DNA of 64,000 nt from Alitabrizicola rongguiensis (GTDB taxonomy: Bacteria > Pseudomonadota > Alphaproteobacteria > Rhodobacterales > Rhodobacteraceae). A program made the position numbers and the translations under genes. The notes under the pieces are model-generated. The model did not search any database. It was not told where the DNA came from and saw only the letters and a list, made by a program, of their open reading frames with translations. Location: positions 868,001-932,000 of the forward strand of contig NZ_JAKENF010000001.1 in NCBI RefSeq assembly GCF_021491355.1. Reading direction: 5' to 3'. Within the stretch, counting starts at the first letter, position 1, and every line of letters starts with the position of its first letter. Of this stretch, positions 1-8,687 are shown one piece after another.

Positions 1-262
1 CCTCTGCGCAGGTTTCCTTGCGCACCAGCGCATTGAAGCGGGGCGCAAGCTGACCTTCGCTCGCCGCCGTATCGGCCTTGAGCAACGCTTCGGCCATCAC
101 GAGGCCAAGCACCCGGTCGCCGAGAAACTCCAGGCGCTGATTGTCGGGGCGCGATGCGCTTGAGATCGAGGCGTGGGTCACCGCGCGGATCAGCAACTCG
201 GGCTTCGAGAATTCGTGCCCGATCCGGGCCGCAAAGGCCTGGAGATCCGCAGCCAGCTTCAC
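1..262 (-). CDS. rnc: Ribonuclease III, N-terminal part (runs off the window)
   Basis: Endoribonuclease that cuts double-stranded RNA in rRNA and mRNA maturation. The visible 87 residues, read from a GTG at 262, hold the start of the nuclease domain: a THAS segment, then the family signature [12 protein letters not shown] with its metal-binding acidic residues, then MAEALL. The GTG overlaps the lepB stop codon as GTGA (262-259), which fixes the start and shows translational coupling. lepB-rnc is a widely conserved proteobacterial pair, usually followed by era. The C-terminal nuclease part and the RNA-binding domain lie outside the window. Confidence 0.93.
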   Translation of the reverse strand, partial: MKLAADLQAFAARIGHEFSKPELLIRAVTHASISSASRPDNQRLEFLGDRVLGLVMAEALLKADTAASEGQLAPRFNALVRKETCAE

Positions 263-1065
263 TCGATCGCCTTGAAGAACCGGTCGGGCCGCCAGGTCCA
301 GAAGAACAGCATCGACCGGCCCGCAGACGAGAAGATCACCCGGTCGGCGCGACCGATGAGGTTTTCCTTGGGCACGAATCCCACGCCCCCCACCGATTGC
401 GGAAAGCGGCTGTCCTGGCTGTTGTCCCGGTTGTCGCCCATGAAGAAGTAATGGTCCGGCGGCACGGTGAAGACGTCCGTGTTGTCGGCAAAACCGTTCT
501 CGTCGATGTTCAGGATGTGGTGCTTGCGCCCGTCCGGATACGCTTCGGTCGGCGGCAGCGTTTCGATGAACCGTGACGCCTTGCAGGCGCCCCCTTCGCC
601 GACGGGTCCATTTTCGCAGCGGGGGTACTGCCCCATCGGTCCCTGCGGCTCGAACACCTCCTCAAAGGTGCCGTCGGGCATCTGGGGTACTTCCTTGCCG
701 TTCAGGAACAGGACGCCGTTCTTGACCTGCACGGTGTCGCCTGGCACGCCGATCAGCCGCTTGATGAAGTCCGACCCGTTCACCGGGTGGCGGAACACCA
801 CGACGTCGCCGCGCTGCGGCTCGCCGCCCAGGACGCGCCCCGAGATGGGGCAGATGCCCATCGGGCAGGAATAGCGGGAATAGCCGTAGGCCATCTTGTT
901 GACGAACAGGAAATCGCCGACCAGGAGCGTATCCTTCATGCTTCCCGAGGGGATCCAGAACGGCTGGAAGAACAACGTCCGGAAAACCATCGCGATCAGA
1001 AGTGCGTAGACGATCGTCTTGACCGTTTCCATGATCCCGCCCTGGGATTTCGCGGTACTCGCCAT
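259..1065 (-). CDS. lepB: Signal peptidase I
   Basis: Inner-membrane serine/lysine protease that removes signal peptides from exported proteins. The 268-residue protein has one N-terminal membrane helix (about 16-36), then the catalytic serine box PSGSMKDTL (Ser42) and the catalytic lysine in the box around [12 protein letters not shown] (Lys102). The C-terminal signature [11 protein letters not shown] is also present. It lies 71 bases after acpS and overlaps rnc by four bases. The cysteine pair in the segment after residue 65 (CPMGIC) looks like a small insertion in the periplasmic domain. Confidence 0.96.
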   Translation of the reverse strand: MASTAKSQGGIMETVKTIVYALLIAMVFRTLFFQPFWIPSGSMKDTLLVGDFLFVNKMAYGYSRYSCPMGICPISGRVLGGEPQRGDVVVFRHPVNGSDFIKRLIGVPGDTVQVKNGVLFLNGKEVPQMPDGTFEEVFEPQGPMGQYPRCENGPVGEGGACKASRFIETLPPTEAYPDGRKHHILNIDENGFADNTDVFTVPPDHYFFMGDNRDNSQDSRFPQSVGGVGFVPKENLIGRADRVIFSSAGRSMLFFWTWRPDRFFKAIE

Positions 1066-1136
1066 GAAGTCCTGCCTTTTCTGGGTTTGCGGCTACATGC
1101 GCGCCGCTCATCGCAGAGTCAAGTTGAAGGGAAAAG

Positions 1137-1547
1137 TCACGTCTCCGACATGACCGGCCGCGCCTCGATCACGACAAAAGCCTGCGCCCAGGGATGATCG
1201 TCGGTCAGCGTGACATGGACGATTGCCTCATGGCCGGGCGGTGTCATCTGCGCCAGACGGTCGGCCGCCCAACCGGTCAGATGCATCACTGGCTGACCGG
1301 AGCGCAGGTTGGTCACTGCCATGTCCTTCCACGAGATGCCCATGCGAAGGCCGGTCCCAAGTGCCTTGGAACAGGCTTCCTTCGCGGCCCAGCGCTTTGC
1401 GTAGGTCCCGGCCACGTCCTTGCGCCGTTCGGCCTTGGCCTGCTCGACAGGGGTGAAGACCCGATTGCGAAAGCGGTCGCCGAAGCGGGCCAGAGTCGCC
1501 TCGATCCGTTCGATGTTGCACAGGTCGGTGCCGATTCCGAGGATCAT
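1137..1547 (-). CDS. acpS: Holo-[acyl-carrier-protein] synthase
   Basis: Transfers 4'-phosphopantetheine from CoA to apo-acyl carrier protein, activating it for fatty acid synthesis. The 136-residue length is normal. The start at 1547 gives the family N-terminus [16 protein letters not shown], with metal ligands Asp8 and Glu57 ([14 protein letters not shown]). A GGCGAGAG sequence sits just upstream. The reading frame stays open further upstream, but that extension runs through two palindromes and is not expected to be protein. The pdxJ-acpS-lepB-rnc order is typical for alphaproteobacteria. Confidence 0.95.
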   Translation of the reverse strand: MILGIGTDLCNIERIEATLARFGDRFRNRVFTPVEQAKAERRKDVAGTYAKRWAAKEACSKALGTGLRMGISWKDMAVTNLRSGQPVMHLTGWAADRLAQMTPPGHEAIVHVTLTDDHPWAQAFVVIEARPVMSET

Positions 1548-1614
1548 CTCTCGCCGGGTTCCACTTTCGCGGAGGAGAAGCCGCCAAGACCTCTGGCCGC
1601 ACCTCCTGAAGAGC

Positions 1615-1638
1615 GCAAAATCCTTTGAAGGATTTTGC
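1615..1638. repeat. Perfect palindrome, AAAATCC type
   Basis: GCAAAATCCTT is followed by a two-base centre and its exact inverse AAGGATTTTGC. It lies between pdxJ and acpS and abuts a second palindrome (1638-1661). As RNA it would form an 11-bp hairpin. No clean T tract follows in the pdxJ direction, so its role as a terminator is uncertain. Confidence 0.7.
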
Positions 1639-1661
1639 CAAGACTTTTCGAAAAGTCTTGG
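1638..1661. repeat. Perfect 24-bp palindrome CCAAGACTTTTC/GAAAAGTCTTGG
   Basis: The sequence is completely self-complementary and begins one base after the pdxJ stop codon. It resembles the palindrome at 39198-39222: both share CCAAGA at one end and TCTTGG at the other, with the inner C/G pair swapped to G/C. That pattern suggests a dispersed intergenic element or terminator family rather than chance. Confidence 0.75.
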
Positions 1662-1662
1662 C

Positions 1663-2415
1663 TCATGCCCGCCGGGCCTCGTCCATCCGGCGGCGCATCT
1701 CTTCGATTGCTGGGCCAAGCCCAAGGAAGATCGCCTCGGCGATCAGGAAATGGCCGATATTCAGTTCCATCATCTCGGGCATCGCGGCGATAGGACCGAC
1801 CGTCTCATAGGTCAGACCATGGCCGGCATGAACCTCGAGCCCGAGCGAATACGCCAGCTTTGCCCCGCGGCGCAGGCCGTCGAGTTCGGCATCGCGCTCG
1901 GCATAGCGGCCTTCGTGGTGAAGGTCGCAGTAATAACCGGTGTGCAGTTCGACCACTGCCGCACCGATCCGGGCCGAGGCCTCGATCTGTTTGGGGTCGT
2001 GGCCGATGAACATCGAAACCCGGATGCCTGCCTCGCGAAGGGGTGTGATGAAATCCCTAAGCCGCGCCTCGTCCGCCGCAACGTCCAGACCGCCCTCGGT
2101 CGTACGCTCTTCCCGCTTCTCGGGGACAAGGCACATGGCATGGGGGCGATGGCGCAGGCCGATCGCCTGCATCTCGACTGTGGCGGCGCATTCGAAGTTG
2201 AGTGGCACGGATAGGCCCGCCGCCAAGGCGGCAATGTCTTCGTCGCGGATATGGCGGCGATCCTCGCGCAGGTGCGCGGTGATGCCGTCGGCGCCCGCCG
2301 CCTCGGCGAGCAGAGCGGCACGCAAGGGATCGGGATAGGCCGTGCCGCGTGCGTTCCGCACGGTCGCCACATGGTCGATGTTCACGCCCAGCCGAAGCCT
2401 GCCTGAAGGTTTCAT
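1663..2415 (-). CDS. pdxJ: Pyridoxine 5'-phosphate synthase
   Basis: Condenses 1-deoxy-D-xylulose 5-phosphate with aminoacetone 3-phosphate in the DXP-dependent vitamin B6 pathway. The 250 residues span a full TIM barrel. Visible signatures are [12 protein letters not shown] at the N-terminus, catalytic His48 (ITAHLRED), Glu75 (NFECA) and His199 (HAGHGLTY), and the phosphate-binding [12 protein letters not shown] near the C-terminus. It sits between a DUF2062 gene (81 bases upstream) and acpS (115 bases downstream, across two palindromes). Confidence 0.97.
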   Translation of the reverse strand: MKPSGRLRLGVNIDHVATVRNARGTAYPDPLRAALLAEAAGADGITAHLREDRRHIRDEDIAALAAGLSVPLNFECAATVEMQAIGLRHRPHAMCLVPEKREERTTEGGLDVAADEARLRDFITPLREAGIRVSMFIGHDPKQIEASARIGAAVVELHTGYYCDLHHEGRYAERDAELDGLRRGAKLAYSLGLEVHAGHGLTYETVGPIAAMPEMMELNIGHFLIAEAIFLGLGPAIEEMRRRMDEARRA

Positions 2416-2496
2416 CCGCCCTCTCCTTCCCGTCGCGCCGTGTCCGGCTCGCCGCAGGCTAAATCGGCGCTTCGGCGAAGGAAAGCCAAGTCAGCG

Positions 2497-3153
2497 TCAG
2501 CGGTGCTCGGTCGGCGTTGAGTCAGCCTCAGGCAGGCGCGGTTCGTTCCGTCTGGCATGGCGCTGACGCAGCCGATGAAGCCGAAGACGCTGATATGTGC
2601 GCACCAACGGGATCGTCAGCGCATAGAAGGCGAGCCCTACGCCGAGGCCCAGAATCACGCCGCCGACCATGTAGGGGCGGTAGATCGTCTCGTAGAACTT
2701 GGCGAGGCGGTACCACTCTGTCGGATCGCGGGTGAAGATGGCGACGATGTTCGCCCATAGCTCTTCGCTTGCCTCGGAGAAGGACACGACGAGGTAAAGC
2801 GCGCTCAGCGGCGCCTCGACCCCTGTCAGCCATTGGCCGAGGCCGACAGCCGCCGGAGCAATGAAGGGAAAGGTAAGCGGATTTCCTGCGAAGGTGCCGA
2901 TCGCTGCAGCAATCAAGTTGCCGCGCATGAGCCAGGCGAGGGCAAGGCCAAGCCCAAGATGCCCACCGAAGAACGGTGTGAACGAGATGAAGACGCCGGA
3001 GAAGATGCCGCGCGCGACTCTGTGGGGCTGATCGGGCAGACGGCGCAGGCGGTGGACGATGTAGGTGCCTGCCCGGCGGAAACCGCGCTTCGGCCACAGC
3101 ATCTCGCGCAGTTGAGCCAACATTGTCCGGGGCGTGCGCCGACGAAAGACCAT
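2497..3153 (-). CDS. DUF2062 domain membrane protein
   Basis: 218-residue integral membrane protein of unknown function. The DUF2062 core is recognisable from RVARGIFSGVFISFTPFFGGH and the following GTFAGNPLTFPFI segment. Three or four hydrophobic helices are visible at roughly 46-65, 70-105 and 160-185, and the C-terminal tail is rich in arginine. A good AAGGGGG ribosome site precedes the ATG at 3153. It lies 15 bases after rsh and upstream of pdxJ, so it is probably cotranscribed with both. This linkage is common in the group but does not reveal a role. Confidence 0.85.
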   Translation of the reverse strand: MVFRRRTPRTMLAQLREMLWPKRGFRRAGTYIVHRLRRLPDQPHRVARGIFSGVFISFTPFFGGHLGLGLALAWLMRGNLIAAAIGTFAGNPLTFPFIAPAAVGLGQWLTGVEAPLSALYLVVSFSEASEELWANIVAIFTRDPTEWYRLAKFYETIYRPYMVGGVILGLGVGLAFYALTIPLVRTYQRLRLHRLRQRHARRNEPRLPEADSTPTEHR

Positions 3154-3168
3154 CCCGCCCCCTTGCGG

Positions 3169-5286
3169 CTAAGGCTTAAGGCTCAGGTCGCGGTGGCGGG
3201 CGATCTGCGCAACGTCGGTCTCCGCCTCGAGGGCGGTCATGACCATGTGCAGATGTTCCACGTCGCGCAGGTCCACATCGATGATCAGCTTGTAGTAATC
3301 GGGCTTGCGGTCCGTAAAGCGAAGATCCGAGATATTGGCCTTCTGCTCGCCGATGATCGTGCAGATATGCCCAAGAACGCCCGCATCGTTCGATATCGTG
3401 AGCTCCAGGCTGACTGTATAGACGGCCTTGTGCCGCCCCGGCTGCCAGTTGAGATCAACCCAGCGGGCAGGCTGTTCCTCGAACTCGACCAGCGCAGGGC
3501 AGTCGATGGCATGGATCACCACGCCAGCGCCACGATAGGTGATGCCGACGATCCGCTCGCCCGGGACCGGCTGGCAGCAATGGGCGCGGCGGAACGTCTG
3601 GTCCGCCCCCAGCCCCACGACCGGGCGCTGCGCATCAACCTCTTCGGTCGTCGCCAGCGTCAATTCCGGATAGAGCGTTTCCACCACGCGCCGCGCTGTT
3701 AGTTCGGCGCTGCCAAGACGGGCCAGAAGATCCTGTTCGTCGGCAAGGCCAAGCTGCTTTGCGGCGGTGCGCAGTGCCTTGTCGGAGGCCTTCTTGCCGA
3801 CATGGTCGAAGGCGGCGCGGGCCAGTTCCTGCCCCAGCTTAACGAAGCGGCCACGATCCTCTTCGCGCAGGCTCTTGCGGATCGCCGCCTTGGCGCGGCC
3901 GGTGGTTACGATGTCGATCCAGCTGGCCTGCGGCAACTGGCCCTCAGCGGTGATGATCTCGACCGATTGTCCGTTCTTTAGCCGGGTCCAGAGCGGAACG
4001 CGGATGCCGTCGACCTTGGCCGAAACGCAGGAATTGCCGATGCGCGTGTGGATGGCATAGGCGAAATCCAGCGGAGTTGCTCCGCGTGGCAACTGCACGA
4101 CATCCCCTTTCGGCGTGAAACAGAAGACCTGATCCGAATACATCTCAAGTTTGACGTTCTCGAGAAACTCGTCGTGGTCGTCCTCGTCCATCCGTTCCGT
4201 CATCGAGGCGATCCATTTCGTCGGATCGACCGCGAAGGGGTTCTTCGTGCGCACGCCGTCGCGATAGGCCCAGTGGGCGGCAACCCCGGCTTCGGCCACT
4301 TCGTGCATCTGGCGGGTGCGGATCTGCACCTCGACCCGCTTGCCGTCGCGCCCCGACACCGAGGTATGGATCGAACGGTAGCCGTTCGATTTCGGCTGGC
4401 TGATGTAATCCTTGAACCGGCCGGGCACCGCCCGCCAGCGGCGGTGGATCACGCCGAGAATGCGATAGCAGTCAGCCTCGTCCTCGCAGATCACCCGGAA
4501 GCCGTAGATGTCGGACAGGCGGGAAAAGGCGAGGTCCTTTTCCTGCATCTTGCGCCAGATCGAATAGGGCTTCTTGGCGCGACCATAGACATCGGCCTCG
4601 ATCCCCGCCTTGTCGAGTTCAAGCCGGATGTCGGCGGTGATCTGGTGAACCACGTCGCCGGTTTCCCGTTGCAGCGTGATGAAGCGGCGGATGATCGAAT
4701 TGCGCGCTTCGGGGTTCAGGACGCGGAAGGCAAGGTCTTCCAGCTCCTCGCGCATCCATTGCATACCCATCCGCCCGGCAAGCGGCGCGAAGATCTCCAT
4801 CGTCTCGCGTGCCTTCTGGGCCTGCTTCTCGGGCTTCATCGACTTCAGTGTCCGCATGTTGTGCAGACGGTCGGCCAGCTTGACCAGGATCACCCGCAGA
4901 TCCTTGGACATCGCCATGAACAGCTTGCGGAAGTTCTCGGCCTGCTTTGCCTCGGCCGAGGACAGCTGAAGGTTGGTCAGCTTGGTGACACCATCGACCA
5001 GCTCTGCCACTTCGGAGCTGAACAGGCGCTCGATCTCGGCATAGGTCGACTTGGTATCCTCGATCGTGTCGTGCAAGAGCGCGGTGACGATCGAGGCGTC
5101 GTCCAGCCGCTGCTCGGTCAGGATGGCGGCAACCGCGACGGGATGGGTGAAATAGGGCTCGCCCGATTGGCGGAACTGCCCCTCGTGCATTTGCCGGCCA
5201 TAGGCATAGGCCCGCCGGATCAGGTCGTCATTGGTGCGTGGGTTGTAATTGCGGACGAGGGCGATCAGGTCTTCGACGTCGATCAT
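3169..5286 (-). CDS. rsh: Bifunctional (p)ppGpp synthetase/hydrolase, RelA/SpoT homologue
   Basis: Makes and degrades the stringent-response alarmone. The 705 residues follow the long RSH plan. The N-terminal HD hydrolase domain has His48 and the LLHDTIEDT motif with His72/Asp73. The synthetase domain contains KKPYSIWRKM and DIYGFRVI. A TGS domain lies at about 388-450, a conserved CCxPVPGE-type segment follows, and a C-terminal ACT domain occupies about 630-705. The sequence RFKD at 290-293 is the RxKD signature of bifunctional enzymes, as opposed to the ExDD of synthetase-only RelA. The gene follows rpoZ by 32 bases, a conserved linkage. Confidence 0.96.
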   Translation of the reverse strand: MIDVEDLIALVRNYNPRTNDDLIRRAYAYGRQMHEGQFRQSGEPYFTHPVAVAAILTEQRLDDASIVTALLHDTIEDTKSTYAEIERLFSSEVAELVDGVTKLTNLQLSSAEAKQAENFRKLFMAMSKDLRVILVKLADRLHNMRTLKSMKPEKQAQKARETMEIFAPLAGRMGMQWMREELEDLAFRVLNPEARNSIIRRFITLQRETGDVVHQITADIRLELDKAGIEADVYGRAKKPYSIWRKMQEKDLAFSRLSDIYGFRVICEDEADCYRILGVIHRRWRAVPGRFKDYISQPKSNGYRSIHTSVSGRDGKRVEVQIRTRQMHEVAEAGVAAHWAYRDGVRTKNPFAVDPTKWIASMTERMDEDDHDEFLENVKLEMYSDQVFCFTPKGDVVQLPRGATPLDFAYAIHTRIGNSCVSAKVDGIRVPLWTRLKNGQSVEIITAEGQLPQASWIDIVTTGRAKAAIRKSLREEDRGRFVKLGQELARAAFDHVGKKASDKALRTAAKQLGLADEQDLLARLGSAELTARRVVETLYPELTLATTEEVDAQRPVVGLGADQTFRRAHCCQPVPGERIVGITYRGAGVVIHAIDCPALVEFEEQPARWVDLNWQPGRHKAVYTVSLELTISNDAGVLGHICTIIGEQKANISDLRFTDRKPDYYKLIIDVDLRDVEHLHMVMTALEAETDVAQIARHRDLSLKP

Positions 5287-5318
5287 CCTCGTCCCATCCC
5301 GTCCCGGTCAGCCCGGGA

Positions 5319-5672
5319 TCAGTTCTGCCCCTGCGCTTCCATCAGCGCTCGGAGAAGCCGCTCTTCCGACATGTCGTCCACCATCGGGCGATCCACTTCG
5401 CTGCCCATGAGCAGCGACATCGAGTCGTCCTCGGGTTCGTCGACTTCGATCTGGGTCTGATAGCTTTCGATCATGCGCTCGCGCAGGACCTCGGCCGACT
5501 GGGTTTCCTCGGCGATCTCGCGCAGCGCGACGACCGGGTTCTTGTCGTTGTCGCGGTCGATGGAAATCGGCGCACCCGACTGGATCTCGCGCGCCCGATG
5601 GGCGGCAAGCATCACGAGCTCGAAGCGGTTCGGCACCTTGTCAACGCAATCTTCGACCGTCACGCGGGCCAT
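5319..5672 (-). CDS. rpoZ: DNA-directed RNA polymerase omega subunit
   Basis: Small subunit that assists assembly of the RNA polymerase core through the beta-prime subunit. The 117-residue protein begins [20 protein letters not shown] and continues through the AAHRAREI helix, the hallmark of omega. The C-terminal half is acidic, which is usual in alphaproteobacteria. The start at 5672 is chosen because GGAG lies about eight bases upstream; a slightly longer in-frame ATG has no better site. It heads the rpoZ-rsh unit. Confidence 0.95.
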   Translation of the reverse strand: MARVTVEDCVDKVPNRFELVMLAAHRAREIQSGAPISIDRDNDKNPVVALREIAEETQSAEVLRERMIESYQTQIEVDEPEDDSMSLLMGSEVDRPMVDDMSEERLLRALMEAQGQN

Positions 5673-5709
5673 GGGGTACTCCAATTTGGATCGGAAACAT
5701 CGAGCGGCC

Positions 5710-5738
5710 TATGTAAGCCCTCGCATTTCCCTTGACAA
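5710..5738 (-). promoter_or_regulatory. Predicted promoter for rpoZ-rsh
   Basis: Reading the minus strand, TTGTCA (5738-5733) and TACATA (5715-5710) are separated by 17 bases and lie about 40 bases before the rpoZ start codon. Spacing and position fit a housekeeping-sigma promoter. The -10 match is imperfect. Confidence 0.45.
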
Positions 5739-5755
5739 GCAGAGAATCCGGCCGC

Positions 5756-6340
5756 TCAGCCCAGCAAGACGCGCACGTCTTCGCGATCCTTCTCCGGCAG
5801 GTCCGTCAACATCTCGGCCACGGTCCGCCCGAGAATCGGATGACGCCAATCCGGAGCGACTTCTGCTAGGGGCACGAGGACGAAGGCTCGGTCCTGCAAC
5901 CGCGGATGGGGCAGGACAAGCCTGTCAGGTGCCAGCCGCGCCTGATCGGTCGCTGGCAGGTCGCGCCAGTGCGTTTGCGTTTCGACATCGGGAGCAACGG
6001 CGTCACCCCAGGCGACGAGATCGATGTCGAGCGTCCGTCCTGCCCATCGGCTGATCCGCTGCCTTCCGTGCGCGGCCTCAATCTGATGCAGAACCGCAAG
6101 CAGGCCGGCGGGATCCATTTCCTTGGGAGGACGGACCACGGCGGCGGCATTGATGTAGTCTGGCCCCGCCCCGGCCGGGAAGCAGGGCGTCTCGTAGAAA
6201 CGGCTAAGGCGTGTGATTCCAATACCAAGAGCGGTCAGTTCCGCAATGGCGGCGCGAAGCGTCTGCGCAGGCGCGATGCTTCCGTCCGGCAGATTCGCGC
6301 CGAGTGCGAGAAGAACTTTCGATGCCGTGACGTCAACCAA
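5756..6340 (-). CDS. folK: 2-amino-4-hydroxy-6-hydroxymethyldihydropteridine pyrophosphokinase
   Basis: Transfers pyrophosphate from ATP to 6-hydroxymethyl-7,8-dihydropterin in folate synthesis. The HPPK pattern is clear: LLALGANLPDG near the N-terminus, then SRFYETPCFP, DYINAAAVV, the RWAGRTLDIDLVAWG catalytic segment, and LPHPRLQDRAFVLVPLAEVAP. I place the start at a TTG (6340) preceded by GAAAGA. This gives 194 residues and puts the first family beta strand close to the N-terminus. An ATG at 6415 would add 25 residues unlike the family and would cut the spacer to the divergent NYN gene to 65 bases. Confidence 0.88.
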   Translation of the reverse strand: MVDVTASKVLLALGANLPDGSIAPAQTLRAAIAELTALGIGITRLSRFYETPCFPAGAGPDYINAAAVVRPPKEMDPAGLLAVLHQIEAAHGRQRISRWAGRTLDIDLVAWGDAVAPDVETQTHWRDLPATDQARLAPDRLVLPHPRLQDRAFVLVPLAEVAPDWRHPILGRTVAEMLTDLPEKDREDVRVLLG

Positions 6341-6480
6341 TGGTAATCTTTCGTATAGACCCCATTGCCGGGGCGAATCTGATAGATGATATACTGAATA
6401 TGTTCGCCTGTTCATTTCAGTAACAGACCCGTTCTGCTGACGAGAGTCCGATTGGCGAGTTCGATTTGTGAGGCAAAGAT

Positions 6481-7059
6481 ATGTTCTACAAGGATGATCG
6501 GCTGGCGCTGTTCATCGATGGATCGAACCTCTATGCGGCCGCCAAGGCGCTAGGATTCGATATCGACTATAAGCTTCTCCGCCAGGAGTTCATGCGCCGC
6601 GGCAAGCTTTTGCGCGCCTTCTACTACACTGCCCTTCTTGAAAACGACGACTACTCGCCGATTCGTCCTCTCGTTGACTGGCTACACTACAACGGCTTCA
6701 CCATGGTGACGAAGCCCGCGAAGGAGTATACTGACAGTCAGGGTCGCCGGAAGGTCAAGGGCAACATGGACATCGAGTTGACCGTGGACGCGATGGAACT
6801 CGCGCCACGCGTCGACCATATCGTCCTGTTCTCGGGCGACGGCGATTTTCGCCCTCTAGTTGAAAGCCTGCAGCGTCAGGGTGTTCGGGTTTCGGTGGTG
6901 TCGACCATCCGCACTCAGCCGCCGATGATCGCTGACGAGCTGCGCCGTCAGGCCGACAACTTCATCGAACTCGATGAACTCCGCGACGTCATCGGGCGCC
7001 CGCCGCGCGAGCCGCGTGTGGTTGCCGAGCGCGAGGAAGTACAGATCGACGCGAAGTAA
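6481..7059 (+). CDS. NYN-domain (LabA/DUF88-type) putative ribonuclease
   Basis: 192-residue protein with the NYN/PIN-like nuclease fold of the LabA/DUF88 family. The conserved acidic residues are all visible: LFIDGSNLY at the N-terminus, GNMDIELTVDAM in the middle, and VLFSGDGDFRPLVESL followed by a VSVVS strand. Family members are thought to act on RNA, but no substrate can be read from the sequence. It is transcribed divergently from folK and is followed by a strong terminator hairpin, so it may be monocistronic. Confidence 0.85.
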   Translation: MFYKDDRLALFIDGSNLYAAAKALGFDIDYKLLRQEFMRRGKLLRAFYYTALLENDDYSPIRPLVDWLHYNGFTMVTKPAKEYTDSQGRRKVKGNMDIELTVDAMELAPRVDHIVLFSGDGDFRPLVESLQRQGVRVSVVSTIRTQPPMIADELRRQADNFIELDELRDVIGRPPREPRVVAEREEVQIDAK

Positions 7060-7074
7060 TCGCCAGACTGCACG

Positions 7075-7115
7075 AAAAAGCAAAGGGCCGGTCCACGACC
7101 GGCCCTTTGCTTTTT
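7075..7115 (+). terminator. Rho-independent terminator after the NYN gene
   Basis: A 19-bp perfect stem (AAAAAGCAAAGGGCCGGTC and its inverse) with a CAC loop ends in five T residues. The A-tract/T-tract symmetry means it could stop transcripts from either side. It ends only 25 bases before the next start codon on the same strand. Confidence 0.88.
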
Positions 7116-7140
7116 CCAGGCCGGACGACAGGATGCGAGG

Positions 7141-7674
7141 GTGACTCGCGCGGCTCGCCCCCTGGATCTGACCCTGACCTACACCTTGACCTCGGCCGAC
7201 GCACTTGCCTGGGAGACCCGCCGGCGCGAGGTCACGGGATGGGGACGGATCGTCTTTCTGCTGTGGTTGGGTCTTGCCGGCTTGATTCTGGCCTTTGTGC
7301 CAGAGGATTGGGTTGGGCCCGAGAATGGCTGGCGATTCTACTTGTGGCTGGTTGGCCTGATCGGTGTTCAATGGGGGCTGGCGGCCCTGCTGATGACCGC
7401 CATGGCCCAGGTCAAGGCGCGTCGGCGCGTGCCAGAGCCCGTGCTGATCAGGCTCGACATCTTCCCCGCGCGACTGGTGGAGCGCCGCGATCTGGCGGAA
7501 CCGGTGGTCATTACGCCTGACGACATCGCAAACGTCCTGACGCGATCCGGCCACGTCATCGTCGCGACACGGCGCGACGTGGTGATTGTCCCGGCGCGGG
7601 CCTTTGCCGATGAGGCGGCCATGGCGGGCTTCGCAAAGCGATGGGATGCGCTTTCGCACGAAGCAACGCCCTGA
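7141..7674 (+). CDS. YcxB-like two-helix membrane protein
   Basis: 177-residue protein of unknown function starting at GTG. After a short beta-rich N-terminus ([17 protein letters not shown]) there are two membrane helices at about 37-52 and 64-86. A soluble C-terminal domain follows, whose strand pattern [22 protein letters not shown] resembles the YcxB-like family. An AGGA lies seven bases upstream of the GTG. It precedes ispH in the same direction by 62 bases. With a terminator 25 bases before its start, its promoter must overlap the hairpin or transcription must leak through. Confidence 0.7.
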   Translation: MTRAARPLDLTLTYTLTSADALAWETRRREVTGWGRIVFLLWLGLAGLILAFVPEDWVGPENGWRFYLWLVGLIGVQWGLAALLMTAMAQVKARRRVPEPVLIRLDIFPARLVERRDLAEPVVITPDDIANVLTRSGHVIVATRRDVVIVPARAFADEAAMAGFAKRWDALSHEATP

Positions 7675-7736
7675 TCACACTGGACGCGGGCGCGCCTTCA
7701 CCTTACCTCGAACCGGAACAGCCGCGCGAGGACCAG

Positions 7737-8687
7737 ATGGCCAAGTCACCGCTCACGCTTTACCTAGCTGCGCCGCGCGGGTTCTGTGCCGGCGTGGACC
7801 GCGCGATCAAGATCGTCGAGATGGCGATCGAGAAATGGGGCGCACCGGTCTATGTCCGGCATGAGATCGTCCATAACAAATTCGTGGTCGACGGCCTGCG
7901 CGACCGCGGCGCGATCTTTGTCGCGGAACTGGATCAGGTCCCGAATGACCGGCCGGTCATCTTCTCGGCCCATGGTGTGCCGAAGGCGATCCCGGCCGAG
8001 GCGGCGCGGCGCGAGATGGTCTATGTCGATGCCACCTGCCCACTGGTCAGCAAGGTTCATATCGAGGCCGAGCGTCATTCCGAAGCCGGGCTGCAGATGG
8101 TCATGATCGGCCATGCTGGCCACCCCGAGACTATCGGCACGATGGGCCAGCTCCCGCAGGGCGAGGTGCTGCTTGTCGAGACCGTCGACGACGTGGCGAC
8201 TCTTGCCGTGCGCGACCCCGAGCGGCTGGCCTTCGTCACCCAGACGACGCTGTCGGTCGATGATACAGCAGAGATCGTCGCAGCTCTTCGTGCGCGCTTC
8301 CCCGCAATCGTCGGTCCGCACAAGGAAGACATCTGCTATGCGACGACGAACCGACAGGCGGCGGTGAAGGAAGTCGCTCCGAAGATCGACGCGCTTCTTG
8401 TGATCGGCGCGCCGAACTCTTCGAACTCCAAGCGTCTGGTCGAGGTCGGCCGCAACGCGGGCTGCGCCTATGCGCAGCTGGTGCAGCGGGCCACAGACAT
8501 CGACTGGCGCGCGCTGGACGGCATCCGTTCGGTTGGCGTCACAGCCGGGGCCAGCGCGCCGGAGTTGCTGGTCAAAGAGGTGATCGACGCGTTCCGTGCC
8601 CGGTTCGACACCACGGTCGAGATCGTCGAGACCGCGACGGAACGGGTCGAGTTCAAGGTGCCGCGCATCCTGCGCGAGCCGGCATGA
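7737..8687 (+). CDS. ispH: 4-hydroxy-3-methylbut-2-enyl diphosphate reductase
   Basis: Last enzyme of the MEP isoprenoid pathway, an iron-sulfur protein that makes IPP and DMAPP from HMBPP. The 316 residues show all three cluster cysteines: Cys17 ([10 protein letters not shown]), Cys101 ([11 protein letters not shown]) and Cys200 ([11 protein letters not shown]). The catalytic glutamate is in GHAGHPET (Glu131), and the SSNSKRL and GASAPE substrate segments are present. The start at 7737 is used because the upstream in-frame extension does not resemble the family. Its stop overlaps the next start as ATGA. The pathway partner ispE is also in this window. Confidence 0.96.
   Translation: MAKSPLTLYLAAPRGFCAGVDRAIKIVEMAIEKWGAPVYVRHEIVHNKFVVDGLRDRGAIFVAELDQVPNDRPVIFSAHGVPKAIPAEAARREMVYVDATCPLVSKVHIEAERHSEAGLQMVMIGHAGHPETIGTMGQLPQGEVLLVETVDDVATLAVRDPERLAFVTQTTLSVDDTAEIVAALRARFPAIVGPHKEDICYATTNRQAAVKEVAPKIDALLVIGAPNSSNSKRLVEVGRNAGCAYAQLVQRATDIDWRALDGIRSVGVTAGASAPELLVKEVIDAFRARFDTTVEIVETATERVEFKVPRILREPA

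Noticed and set aside
4048-5460. 470-codon plus-strand frame opposite rsh and rpoZ
   Set aside because: Composition is that of a complement of conserved coding DNA; no domain is recognisable.
6341-6415. N-terminal extension of folK to an ATG
   Set aside because: The 25 extra residues do not resemble HPPK enzymes, no ribosome site precedes the ATG, and it would occupy the likely promoter region.
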